From Phoebastria nigripes (Eukaryota; Chordata; Aves; Procellariiformes; Diomedeidae), in the NCBI GenBank assembly GCA_035582835.1, contig JAYKAV010002553.1, forward strand, positions 467,807-531,806: a DNA stretch of 64,000 nt. The letters run 5' to 3'. The translations under genes were made by a program, and so were the position numbers. The notes beneath the pieces were generated by a model that was given only the letters and a program-made list of their open reading frames with translations, ran no database searches and was not told the DNA's origin. Positions 1-12,200 of the stretch are shown here, piece by piece. The first letter of the stretch is position 1, and every line of letters starts with the position of its first letter.

Positions 1-120
1 AGACGTGTAGATGAGGCGCTTAGGGACATGGTTTAGTGGGCATGGTGGTGTTGGGTTGATGGTTGGACTTGATGATCTTAGAGGTCTTTTCCAACCTTAA
101 TGATTCTATGATTCTATGAT
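1..120 (+). mobile_element. CR1 LINE 3' end (5' side cut by the window edge)
   Basis: The segment reads as the 3' untranslated end of a chicken-repeat-1 (CR1) retrotransposon. It has the run leading to 'gaggtcttttccaacc' and ends in two ATTCTATG octamers (about 104-120), the usual CR1 terminus instead of a poly-A tail. It nearly matches 49168-49287. The element continues to the left of the window. It lies in antisense orientation inside the SORCS3 intron. No protein is encoded in this part. Confidence 0.95.
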
Positions 121-2637
121 CAGTTTGAGCTAATGCTGGTAGTGATTTTTAATATATTTTTCTATTGAGAGTTTGTCTAAGATCCATTATCCCACTATAT
201 ACAGGCTATCAAATAATCCACCCACTAACCTTTCTTGGATTCCTGCTGCTGACCAAGATATGAAGGTCCAGCAAGGGTTTCCCCATTTAGTTTTAATATC
301 AAAGAGATTTGACAGTGCATTTTCTCAGTATTCTTTTAAAGCAGGTTCATGGAAATTATTTCCAGAGTGGTGATGAGTACTGAAGCACTTCATCCTTGCC
401 ACCATTGTTGAACAAACTAACACTGGTTCAGCTAGAAGCAAATTCACTGTGGTTATGTGGGACTTCATTTATCTATTTGTACCTATTTAAAATTCCCCCA
501 GGGTGCCAAGGAGCCTTGATTAATTTCTTGCACTGTTTCTGCATCAAGAAACCATAATTCTGGAAATCTCCCAAAGGACGGAGTGACCTGATTTTTGGGA
601 ATAATATCTGGGGGAAGATCAGTTCAATATCCCGCTCCTGCCTAGGAGGAAACTTAATCTTCTGTGTGAGGTATCTAGATGGAAAGTTGGAGTTGATTAG
701 ATGGGGCTATTTCTAATAGACCTAACATAGCCCATCAGCATGGGATGGGGAGAAAAAACATTTGAGGGCCTAATTCTGTCCCAGGTGAGTGCAATCAGTG
801 GGAGATTTGCCATTTCCCTCAATAAAGGAAGACTAAATCAGGAAGTTTGTTCTTGTCCAACAGCTCTAATTCCTTAAAGATTAAGTACATACCCAACCTA
901 TTCCAGCAGTGTGAAAATAAAGCAAAACACCCAATGACTTCGATCTGTTTTGACCAGTTGCAGTGGAAATATTGCATTACCCTATTGCCAGCCTCACATA
1001 TGTACAACTCCAGCAGAGTTCATTAATCTACAGCTGACAGGATAGTTATTACTGTATAGCAAAAATGTTGTAGTGACTAAGGGCAGCATAAACAAGCCTC
1101 CTTTACATGGCTAGAAGACTTTGCCATGACACCTAGCTTAAAAATACTTCCGATTTTTAAATGACAAAAGTATCCCTGATTTTATACTATGCACCAATTC
1201 TAAACCAGGGCCACCAACAAATCTGTCTTACAACAGGCCAGCAACCTGTGACAGCATCAATCAATAAAGCAGGACAATCATAGGGCAGTCATTCTCTCTA
1301 CCCACTTGTCTTTTTAATGAGGGGCAGCTTTCAAGGCCAACCCATAAGGTGGGAGCATAAATAATGTTTTTCTCCTGAAAAATGGCAGCAGGGTTTCCAA
1401 AAGTTGGTGTGTGGTCAGACATTCTGAATCCCACACCACCACCATGGAATGACAAACAAAAGAACCTATATCTGTGCTATGCAGGTGTCAATACACTGTG
1501 GATTGTGATCAACCCAAATGGGAAGAAGTTGAGGTGCAACATTGGGAGTTTGAGATGCAAATTTCTCACAACTATTAAGTTTTCAGGTACAAGTTAAAGC
1601 AAATATGCTGTATCTGCTAGACTGCAGATATCCCATAGGCAATCAGAAGGGTAGATCCAGCCCACAAGGCAAATCTAGCCAACTATCTTACAATTATCCC
1701 ACCAAAATTTTCACTTGTGGAAGGAAGGGGAAGGCCATTACTGTTGATTTTCAGTCCTCTATGACAGTAGCCTCAACAGCCATTCTGAGGCTCCAAAGAG
1801 CAGCAGTGGTCTCAGCTGCCCATTAAGCTATCCAGAAACTTGTATCCAGCTAAGACACTGGAAAGGTTGGTCCCATCTGTTCTACACAATCCCAAGCAAT
1901 GACTACACCATGGAATTTGAGTATAATTCCAGGGACATATTCTCCCTGCTGAGGCTTGCACCGTTTGATCTGGTAGAAAGCTAAGGCCTAAGAAGGTAAA
2001 TCCAGGCAGAGTTGTATGAGAAGTACTAACTTCCCTCCCTCCCAGCTTTGCCAGTCAGTGTTAATCTTAGGCCATCTCAGTCATCTCCTAAGCAGTAGCA
2101 CACAGTGGTTCTGTGCGTCCAGAGCATCAATAAGGCACAACTTTTAGGGAGCCAGCTCCACCTCCATGACTACTTGGCAATGTCCAGCCATAGGATGGGG
2201 ACAGTGGAGCTGCTATACCCTGTGCTTCTCTCATTGTATGGAGACTGCAGTAGTGCTCAGCATCCTAACCATTCTCCAAGACCCTCAGTGTCACAGCCAG
2301 GCTTACAGAGAAATCATTAATAGATAACAGAGCAGGACTGGGGAAAGGTGTTCATAGAAGATTGGTCAAGGAGAAGTTGGTTTGAGCTCTGTTTTCTGAG
2401 GTACCTGTTCATTCCCATTTGCTCTTTACAGAGGAAAAAAGAAACTGTTCTTCCTGAAATGCTCACTAATCAAAGGCAGGGAGAGGTAAAGATCCCAAAT
2501 CCATATTTAAGAAAGATCATTCAAGTAGCACAACAAATGGAGCTCCCCAGAGAGGAACCCCACTGACGTGCTTCACCACTGGGCAGGCTGTGCTATTCAA
2601 GATATTACATGTCCGTGTTCATAAACGGTGCACTCAC
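121..2637 (-). other. SORCS3: SORCS3 intron (5' part, as transcribed) after the last visible exon
   Basis: This begins (as transcribed) at the donor GTGAGTG at 2631-2637 and runs leftward out of the window. I looked for the next expected SorCS exon on the minus strand and did not see it. Several 60-75 codon ORFs occur on both strands without recognisable domains. Around 755-835 a segment containing 'aatcagtgggagatttgcc' resembles an old amniote interspersed repeat, but I cannot name it. Otherwise I see nothing specific. Confidence 0.75.
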
Positions 2638-2727
2638 CTTAGGAAGAGAGTATTTGGGCAATTTAATCTGTGCGAAAGGCTCCCGTCTGTATGACACATA
2701 GTAATTTGCTCTTCCACCAGCTGTCAC
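2638..2727 (-). CDS. SORCS3: SORCS3 internal exon, VPS10 domain (exon d of four visible)
   Basis: Read on the minus strand, this 90 bp exon (30 codons, phase 0 to 0) lies between the acceptor 'ggtatttccacag' and the donor AAG|GTGAGTG. It encodes a stretch with YYVSYRREPF and IKLPKYSLPK, characteristic of the VPS10 beta-propeller of SorCS receptors. SorCS proteins are type I membrane sorting receptors of neurons that traffic between Golgi, endosome and plasma membrane; SorCS3 is known at postsynaptic sites. The frame joins exactly to the exon at 15588-15706 (…FIQ|VTAGG…). From memory, FAQIKLPKYSLPK is closer to SORCS3, whereas SORCS1 has FAQMKLPKYALPK. The next exon is outside the window. Confidence 0.92.
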
Positions 2728-3034
2728 CTGTGGAAATACCAAAGAGAGTGAGTGATGACCCTTCCAAGACACTCTATGCTGACACCTCTAGGAGGGTTTG
2801 ACAACCTTTCTTTCAGATATCTTTTCTATGACCTGCACAGCTGTCCCTAAAAGCATCTGTATAACTCCAAAGAAATCCCAGACTTGAGAGGGCTGGAGCA
2901 TTATCTATTTAAGCTGTGCTATTGAACTTTTCATTTTGTCTCTCATATTTCAAATCCAGCATGATTTTAACATCTCAGGAAAAAGGGAAAAGTGGATATA
3001 AAGTTTAAGGTCTTGAGTGGAAGAAAGAAGATGA

Positions 3035-3205
3035 TCTGGTTTCATCACATGGTTCCAGCACTACTACCTTGGGCAAGTCATTTAAAGTCTCTGTGCTTCT
3101 GTTCCTCTCCTGTAAGAAGGAGACTATACCTCTTTTCTCTGCTGCTTCTCAGCCTTGTCTGCTTGCACTATAAGTCCCTTGGGGCCAGGGTTGTCTTCCA
3201 ACAAC
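3035..3205 (+). repeat. CORE-SINE (MIR-like) remnant
   Basis: The sequence follows the MIR/CORE-SINE order. 'ccttgggcaagtcattta' comes first, then 'ctctgtgcttctgttcc' (the usual 'ctctgtgcctcagtttcc'), then 'cctgtaagaagg'. It ends with 'ataagtcccttggggc', which resembles the 3' tail of amniote MIR relatives. It is clearly diverged, so it is an old insertion with no coding capacity. Confidence 0.75.
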
Positions 3206-4694
3206 CTTTTACAGTGACTAACAGGAGAAATCCACACTAGCACCGTTTAATGCAAACAGTAAATGCAATGAATGCGCTCTTGGAAAGCTGGAGCTAAGGT
3301 CTTAGATGCTCTTTGTCACTATAAAACTGGTTTCTCTGAAATCATACTGTCTCTGAACGAGAATGTGGGGGGGAACTGATAGACATCCAAGTCTGCAGTT
3401 TTATGGACTGAATGAGCTGTAGAGGCTACACATAAATGCCATGCATCAATGAGATCTAGCCCTGACAATTGGTAAAATATGGGATTTTAAACCTGTCACT
3501 AGTCACTTACTCTTGCTGTGGGTGTTCTTTCTGGCACCATTTCAGGCCTGGCTACAAGAAGGCTTACATCGGTGAATTTACTATATTCTGCTGTTTTGGC
3601 AGTCTCGCAGGTTTTAAGATAAAACAATATACAAAGCACTTCTCTATTATATGGAATGTCATTTGTTGGCTTCTAAAGTTTCCAATAAAGCTAACAGAAA
3701 GGTCCTAGATTCTCTCCTAGATATACTCCCTTTTATCTGATAGTGATATTTTAGAATGAGCTTACATGGAATATTGCTATAGCATCAACTATATTCTCAG
3801 TAATGATATCACCTCTAGATAGTGGCTTTCTTCCCTAGAGAAGCTGTCATTCGAAGGACACAATATTACTGGTCATGAAATTTGATATCTAATCAACTCA
3901 AGATAAGGCTTTTCTATTGACAGTTTGAAGAACTGGAAAGAAAGGAAGGTTTAGAAATAGGACAGGTTTCTACACTAAGACTTCCCCTTCTGCTTGTTTG
4001 CCATTTTCACTTGTAATGTTACTACAGCTGCATTTAGCACTCCCAAAAGAAAAAAACAACAACCATTATACCACACACCACATAAGAAGGCAGAAATATG
4101 ACCCATATCACAGCAAACAAACTCTATACAGACAACATATAGCTAAAGTCAAGGGGAAACACAGGCATGAAAATCTAAAGCTATTAGCTTACGGTCTCAA
4201 AACAAGCCAGTGGCAGAGAAAGGGAGAGAACAGGAGTCACTTGACTCTCACTTCATGTAAAGTGCATTGTGGACTGGCACAGTAGCATTTCAGGGTCCCG
4301 TTCTCCAGCTATGAGGATGGTGAAAGGGCTGTGAGCGTTATTTCTGAAGGATATCTTTCCTATCTAATACTACCACATCAAAATCAAGTTTTCACAGTAG
4401 AGAACGGACTATGCAGGTGATTCACGCTCAGTCCAATTCAAAGGCAAAAATTCATGTTTGCAGTAATTGTGTATGTCTATGAGTTGTACAAGCATTGCCC
4501 AAAGGATCCCACACTTCTAGGTCATATTATCTAAATAGCACAGGGAATATTTAAATATCCCCTCTTCTCTTGGTGATATTTCTGACCTCCAGTGGAAGAT
4601 CCAAATTCTCAAATGATATAACTCTGCCACATCAACTCATTTTACATCACTGATGATTTCAGCACCAGATCATTATTTGTAGCAGAGTCCAGAT

Positions 4695-4800
4695 AGGACA
4701 GAATGTGTCCAGTGACTACTTGGTAAGGACCCTGGGTTCAATATCCACCTTTTCTGATGGGCTGAGACATGGTCATCGACTCATCTTTAAGATGCTGACA
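4695..4800 (+). repeat. possible CORE-SINE remnant (weak)
   Basis: 'accctgggttcaatatcc' followed by 'ggtcatcgactcatcttta' fits the left half of a MIR-like SINE, but the central core is poorly kept. An unrelated sequence with a chance match cannot be excluded. Confidence 0.35.
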
Positions 4801-5032
4801 TGAATATTTACATATTTTCTAAATGCTGTGTTGACTAATTAACATTGGGAACAGTCCAACAATCTTCAAGTTAATCACAGGAAAATAGAGCGGCAGAAAT
4901 ATCAAGGGTTGATTAAATTCCCCCCTCTTTGCCAAGCAGGATCTACTCCAAGTCTGCCATACTCAAAAGATTTTACATAGTTCTCTGGTTTTATGCCACT
5001 GCAAACTGGTACCTGGAGGCTTTTTGGTTTGG

Positions 5033-5068
5033 ATTTTTTGTTTGTTTGCTTGTTTGTCTGTTTTTTAA
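5033..5068. repeat. (TTTG)n-like simple repeat
   Basis: T-rich run with repeated TTTG and TTTGC units, interrupted, with flanking T6 blocks. Confidence 0.9.
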
Positions 5069-7983
5069 GGCAGAAAGGTAGGCTTCAAACACTGTTCAAG
5101 TTCACTATGCATTAGCTAAATTCCCTTTTCAGTCCTCTACCTGGACTAGGTCACCTTGACAAAGGTTTAGAAATAGAAATCTTTGCATTCTGTGGTCTTT
5201 CTGAGCCAGTTAACATGAAGCCACCCACAATTCTGTTGGCAGGAGTTACGTGAAGCTTTTCCCAGCCAGGACCTCATCTTTGCATGATTTACATGCACGG
5301 TTATAACAGTTCCAAAAAATGATCAAGCCTTCAATAAAGTTTTGGCAAGTACTGTGGTAAAGAATGAATTTTGGAAGGCCCAACTTAATTTATTTTGATG
5401 AACTTTTCCTTTTCCTATGAGCAAACTCTCCAACACTGTAAATCCCAGAGATTATGATAGTGTTTTGCCCTCTAATGCCTCCTTTTAGTTCACATTTGAT
5501 GAATGACACCCAATTATTTGCTGTGAGCTCATCTGTCATGCTCAGTACAGAATTAGCTGGGTTTGTCTTTTTCCTCCTCCTTTGCTAATGACTGGCTCGT
5601 TAATCTGTTTTTCTGGATTTCTATTTTATGTGTTTAATTGGGCTTCTGGCCAGTGGACATGATTCCTTTGCACAAATGTGTTTGTCATTAAACACATCTG
5701 TCTTTCCTAACCTGTCTTCTTTCTTCCTCCCTCCATTCATGATCTACTATTTTTCTTTAATACTTCCACATTTTGTTACAAAAGTCTGGTCTCACTTACA
5801 ACAGTTGACACTTAAGAAGAGAAACATGAGAAGTTTCTCTTTAAAAGCCCTGAAAGTTTCAGTATGCTGCCTCATCCCCCCTCCTGACCTGCAATGGGAC
5901 AGAGCGCATCAAACATAGAAGATAACAAATATTTCACAAGGATGCAGAGAATTATAGAAAATCTGCCATGGAATCCATTCATCTCAATAATTTCTGTGAC
6001 ATGCCTAGAAACATTTCTCATGTTAATGATTTAATATTCTGTAAGGACAGTTTTTGTTTTTCTTTTTTTTCTTTCTTCCCCCCCTTTTTTTTTTATTAGA
6101 TAGATGTTCTGCTTAACCAAAAAAAACACATGTGTAAAAGAGTTTGGAAAGCAAGCAGAATGAGTTATGAAGTCCCAGAATATAAAGACACCCTAGATGA
6201 TGTCAGGAACTGCAGACCACAGTATACCAGGCTTCCTTCTCATCTTCCTGGCTAGCCAATGCTGGGACCCATAATTTCCAATGTAAGGCAGGTATTGCTG
6301 TAAGAAACATGGAACTACTAAATCTCTGAAATGACCCTGGGCTAAGCAAGACCCCACCTGCCTCCTGCTGCTCAAAGAAGTCACAGAAAGCCTAAAGGAA
6401 CATGCACTGATGCTGACAATGAAACACCATATATTAGAGGCACAGCCTTGGTGTGACAGTGTGCAGATAGTGGATGCTTCCTAAGCTAATGGCTAAAAGA
6501 GAACAGAGGGCTCTTTTCTACACAGTTTATCAGCCTGGGTGATTTACAACGATAACTATGCACAGTTATTGGAACAGCTCATCTACTTTTTACACTGTTG
6601 ATAATGTTCAAAGCAAAAGAAAATTGGTAATAACACAGATCAAGCCACAATGACCAGACATGTTTAGACGTTTGTGATTCCTGTAATTTACCTCCCACTT
6701 CAAGCATAGTAAATGGCGACTCAGTCCATTACAGAACCAAATTTTAAACTTCCTTTTTGATAGTAAGTCTTCTGATGTTATTTCCAATAAACGCCTCACT
6801 TTCTTCCTGGGGTGACTTCCTTTGCTTGTAGAGTTCCCTCCTTCCCAGTAACATAAAATGAGTTGGTAGGAAGTCAAAAGTTGAGAAACACGGTATCAGT
6901 ATTGTAATAGCATCCTGGATCTGTGTTCTCCACCTCCATAGGGTGCCCTGGCATCCCTCCTTGCTGCTTTAACCTTAGTTACCCTTTCTCCTTCTTGTGG
7001 GCATAAAATCTCCTAAATCAAATTGTGGATTAAAGCATGGAGGAGTGATGACAAGTTAAGCAGGCAGGCTGCTCCACTCACACCTTTAGTGAGGGATTTT
7101 GGTGTTCTTCAGAGCCAGCTATTGTCTAGGCCATGCACAGGTTTGCCAGCATGAGGACTGAAAAGTTGTGCCTCCTCTCCCAAACCTAACCCCAATGCCA
7201 GCCGCAAGAGATTCANAAGATGAGGAAGAACACGTCTGCACGAGCCTAGTATAATATTCTTCCTTCTTGATTATCCACAATGGCCAGGACAAACCATCTT
7301 CCAGATATTTCTGTGTACTGAGGTTCTCCACTGCCCCAGCATAAATCACATCATGACAGGTACCATCTAGTCTGAATTACCTCCCTGTGGTTTTCATTAA
7401 CATCATACCTTCTGCGCAGTCATTAAAGCAATATGCAATTACCTGCGTGTGAGGTGATATGTCTCTCTAGGTTGCAGAGACATTCGGATTAGTGTTTCTG
7501 TGTGCAAAGCACCCTCAAGCTGCCTGGTAAATTCAGCAGGCTTTGAAAACATGACACTTTTTAGAGTGTCAGACCCATCAGTGAAAATTTGCTAAGACAA
7601 AGGAGCATTTATTATACTGGCCCAGTCCCCGTTCAATTCCCTCTCCCCTCAGAGCTATGATGGCACAGCTATAGGACAGAGTAATCTTGAGTGAAAATAC
7701 TGGATTTGTTTCAAAAGCAACTCCTGCAGAAAATGTGCATGGTTACACCAAAACACAAGCCACATTAGAGCTGCAAATGCACATTACTGACACAGAAACC
7801 AACTTGAGAGAGAAGCATAACTGTACACTTTAAATCTCCTTTTGAAGGATTTCAGAGGAAACATATGAGTCTGCTAAGGTAATCCTTTACATCTTCAGCT
7901 GCAGATGCTGCTGATAAATCAGACAACGTGAGGGGAGGGGAGAGAGTGATAAAAGAAAGTACAGCACAAAAAGCTCTAGAAAC

Positions 7984-8010
7984 AAAATAAATATAAATAA
8001 ATAAATAAAG
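7984..8010. repeat. (AAAT)n simple repeat
   Basis: About five AAAT/AAATA units in tandem with one interruption. Confidence 0.9.
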
Positions 8011-9126
8011 GAAAATGTTAATCATTTTTATCAACAGATATTTAGGTTCAAGTTCCAAATCTGATATTCGGCACAGCAAAGATGAAACAGTGCTAGAAAT
8101 GGATGAAAAGCACCCAGCAGTGAATAGGAATGTAGCTAACTACTTACTGCCTATCTTGCTTTCAGAAGAGCTTTTAACTAGCACCTGGGATGCACTTTCT
8201 TTCATCTGTATGGATTAATTTCCCCCACTGGAGTGCTGTCCAGCATTTTAAATAGGGACAAGAGAATATCAGCTGTAGCAGGCATTATTCACCAGTAAAA
8301 CAGCTGTAATCATGTTCATCATTTAAACGTCTTCATCCTATTAGTTTCATAATAAGCTTTTAATGATTTCTTCAATAAAAGACTCAAAGACCAAACCCTA
8401 CAAGTTGGAGAGTGCTCCATTGTCCCACCAAGCCGTTTTCTCTACCATCGATCGCAAAGATAAAAATCAATCGTAGCTAAGCAGGGTGAAGTTAAAAATA
8501 AATTGCATGGATTGATTTCTGTTAAGACCTTTGGCGCCTAGTTAAAAAATGGAGGAAAGAAATTTATATTTGAACATGGTGTATTTAGCTTCTGTGAAAA
8601 TAAAGAGAAGGCTCTAGACCAGAAAATCAAAGTTTAATTTCTCCCCTCCTATCTTGTTTCACTGCTGAGAAGTTTCACATTTTAAAAAAAAATAAGCCTT
8701 TTTCCTTTCTTTGTTCCTGCGGAAATTTACTACTTATTTAAGTTATTAAATTGACAGCTTGAGAACTGAGGTCAGGAATTCATATGAATTGGTATAATCT
8801 CAGCTGTGGCTGCTGGTTGAAGTCTACTCACCTGATAACAGACTTCGATTCAGCAAATACGCGCATTTAGCCTAGCCTTAAATACCCAATAAACTTGAAA
8901 CATACACTCATGTCCTACTAAACATAAGCACTTCCAAGTTTTCCTAAACAACCACAGTTACAACCAGTAATAGTAATTAACTACTTCTCTCAGCTAAGCT
9001 TAGACATATTTAGCTTATAGAATTAGGAACATTTTTTTTTCCCCTCTATAAAACCTCAAAGAGAAATGTCCCCCCACCCCAGTTCTAAGGCTTAAATGAT
9101 ATATATTTTTCTTTTCACTGAGTCTG

Positions 9127-9207
9127 AAAAAAAAAAAAAAGTTCTTATAAACATATCCACTTTGATAAAAACGGAATTTGATTCAGATTAAAAAAAAAAA
9201 AAAAAAA
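9127..9207. repeat. two poly-A tracts (A14 and A18)
   Basis: A-runs at 9127-9140 and 9190-9207 with about 50 bp of AT-rich sequence between them. I see no retrocopy or SINE body upstream that would make either an insertion tail. Confidence 0.85.
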
Positions 9208-12200
9208 GGCATTTTCTAGGAAAGCCATTTTCCATTAAATGACTTCAACTGAAATTTTTGGACACACTCTGGTGAGACTCCAGGCATCTAAAAAAGGCAA
9301 TATTATCCATAGGTTCTATAGGAAGCTATCAGTGATTGTGGGTGAATACTAACATCTGCATATGTTTTAAGGAGACTTTCTGATGCAAAAAGACGACCAA
9401 ATTGGTTCAACAGCTTTTGGCAGAAGTGTTTGCTCCTCTGAGCCAGAGGAACTATTCAGATGTGTATTGTAAGAGTCCCACTTAGCTGCACCGTACAACA
9501 CCTGGAGAAATTCTGGGTTTGCTCGTTCTCACTCATGCTAGTGAGCAGGCTGAGACGCTGCCCTGCTGTGCAATTCTCTGAATTAAGCAAAAGTCTTCTA
9601 AGTGCAAAATTACTTCAAAGGGTGAAAGAGAGCCAGGCACATTATTGGTATCAAAGAAGAGCATTTTGACTTAAACTTTTCACTTTCCACATGGAATTCC
9701 TGCCATCTATAAGAACTGCAGCTGCTCCCACACTGTTGCATGTGCAAGCTGTGAGTAATCACTATCCCCTGCTCCTAAATGGCAATGCCACAGACCCCAT
9801 CTCATTCAGGAGAATTATAAACCACAGCCAAGACTCTCTGTTTCTCTTCCCAGCTCCCCTCACACTACTTCCTTCTTTCATCACATCAACCTCAAAAAAA
9901 AGGACAACCATCAGAGCAGCTTAGCTTTTTGGACATGGGACCATCATATGTTCCAGCACAACCTGACCTGAAGGAATCTGGAGTCAAGAGAGAGCTGTGC
10001 AGTTCCCAGGGTTCCCAGGAGACTGAATCACAAATGAAACGGCATAGAAAGCTGCCAAAAAAGCTTCCCAAGAGGAGAAATGGCAGGAGGGGCCAGGTGA
10101 GAGACAAGACCCTCTTACGAATTTCAGTCTGCAGTTAAACACCTTGATAAATTATGCCATGGGATTGGAAAAGGGAAGGGGCATCCCTGTTCCCACTCTT
10201 CAAACGCCTTGGAAACTGATAATGTACTGCCTCTCAGCATGCCTCTCTGGTTAATGGTGCAAAGAACTTCCCATTTGAAGTGGAAATGGAGCAGGGTCTG
10301 AAGCAAACAGCCAGCCCTTTTCAATTAGAGCTTGCAGGTATCGTTCCTTGGCCTTATGAGGTGAGACCACCAGCCAAAGGCAGATCTGAGAGTGTTCATC
10401 TCCAAAGGTATTTGTTTGGCCTGCTAGAGAAAACGGGCATCATCCCCAAATTCAAACGAGGTATCAGCTTCTAAATCTCAGAGGAGTCTTCCATGCCCAG
10501 TAGCTTTGTCACTGTCATGGAAAGTGCTGAAATTCCGAGCTACCTTTCAGATCAACTTCAGCTGCACTCTGTTGGGATAGCAGAGTCTGCACCATCCCAG
10601 AGAAAAATAAAGACATAAAAAACAATCAAGATAGGTATTGATCGCGCATCCACACATCTCTGCACTGACTTACAGCCAGTTCAAATCAAAAAGGCCAAAG
10701 TTACCCTGAGGGTCTCCAAGCACTGACAGACAGAAGCTTAAGGGAGGAACGGGGACAGTGTTAACTGGATGCTGAACTAGACTGGTATGACCTCTGGGAG
10801 GAAAGCCACACACTGAAGGGTTTACACAAGGAAAACACAACAAGATTAATAGGGAGATGAAACATATTTTATGAGACCTACATCTATAGCTGGGGAAAAA
10901 AAAAAAAAGGACAATTTTCAGAGACCAAATCCTTCCTCAAGTCCCTTAGAATCTCATGAGTATGCCCAAAGGATTATCTGTCCCTTTTCTAACTCTATCA
11001 ATTCCAATCTCATAAAAAATACTACCTCTCCCTGTAAACTTTGTCTCACTTGCATCCTTAGGCCACCAGCGCTGTAACAGCAGTACTGCCAGCAGTCTTC
11101 ATGCCACACATACTGAAGCGTTTCATCATTATTATTGTCCCTCTCCTGATACCTGGGATTCTGTGTGAAAATACAGTCCTTACATGGGTCTGCACCAGTG
11201 CATTGGGAAGGTCATCAGTCCCTGCTAGCGGCCAGGCTCGTCCAACACGGGACTCCAGCCACCCAGCAGAACCACTGAGCTATTGCACCTGAGATAGCTT
11301 GCACATAACCTTTGGGTAACTGGGAACAACTACTTTAACTTAGCAACAATTAGCTCCTTATGGCAGCTGTAGGTCTGCCCACAAGAATGTTGCTTTCTGC
11401 AGAAACCACTGTCCCAGAGCAAAGCTGATTTCCAGTGAATGCACTGCCATATTCATACCCCCTTAGGAGTTCTTAGACCACCACAAATAAGCAACACTGT
11501 ACTGAGACATTTTTTATCCAGACTCGCCTCACTGCCTGCAATAAGTGATGACGTTTGCTCATGCTTTCTTGCATTTTCAGTGGAACATTTTCATCTGTTG
11601 GCAAGGAAATGTACACAGATCATTCCTGCTCTTCTCTTTAGTCTTTAAAGAACTAAGTAGCACTGATGTTATTTGTTTACTTATAGGAAAATAACAAGTT
11701 TTTCTGCAAACAATCCTTTTTCACTCAAAACAGAATTTTCTGAAAAATAATCCCCATTTTCATTTAAGCGTATTGCATTTTAGGCTCTTCTCAGCAATCT
11801 GAGCAATTCCATTAGAAACAAGACTTGCTTGAAAAATATTTTCCCCAGAATTCCTCGTGATTTATTTTTACCATAGAAATTCTCCAAAATATCAATAGAC
11901 AAGATTCATACATAAAACAAAATACTATCCCTGACCCGTGGGTCTTACAATGCAAGCTCTGCACATGAAAATACCGTAGCAGTTCAGGTAATTGTCAGGA
12001 AGTCAAATCTTATAGGCCGTTGCAGGTTATCTCTGCACCTGAGTTTAGAAAGTGATACTATCTCAGCAGCGAGTACTCAAAGGCACCAATAAGGAAAGGT
12101 GTGGTACAGCTATAGAGAGTGGCACATTACAGCTGTAGAGAAAGTATGGGCTCCCCTACTGCACAGCTATATAATTGAACACAACTGACACTGACCTTAA

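Noticed and set aside
8777..8790. Perfect palindrome AATTCATATGAATT
   Set aside because: A 14 bp AT-rich palindrome is expected by chance in 64 kb and has no supporting context.
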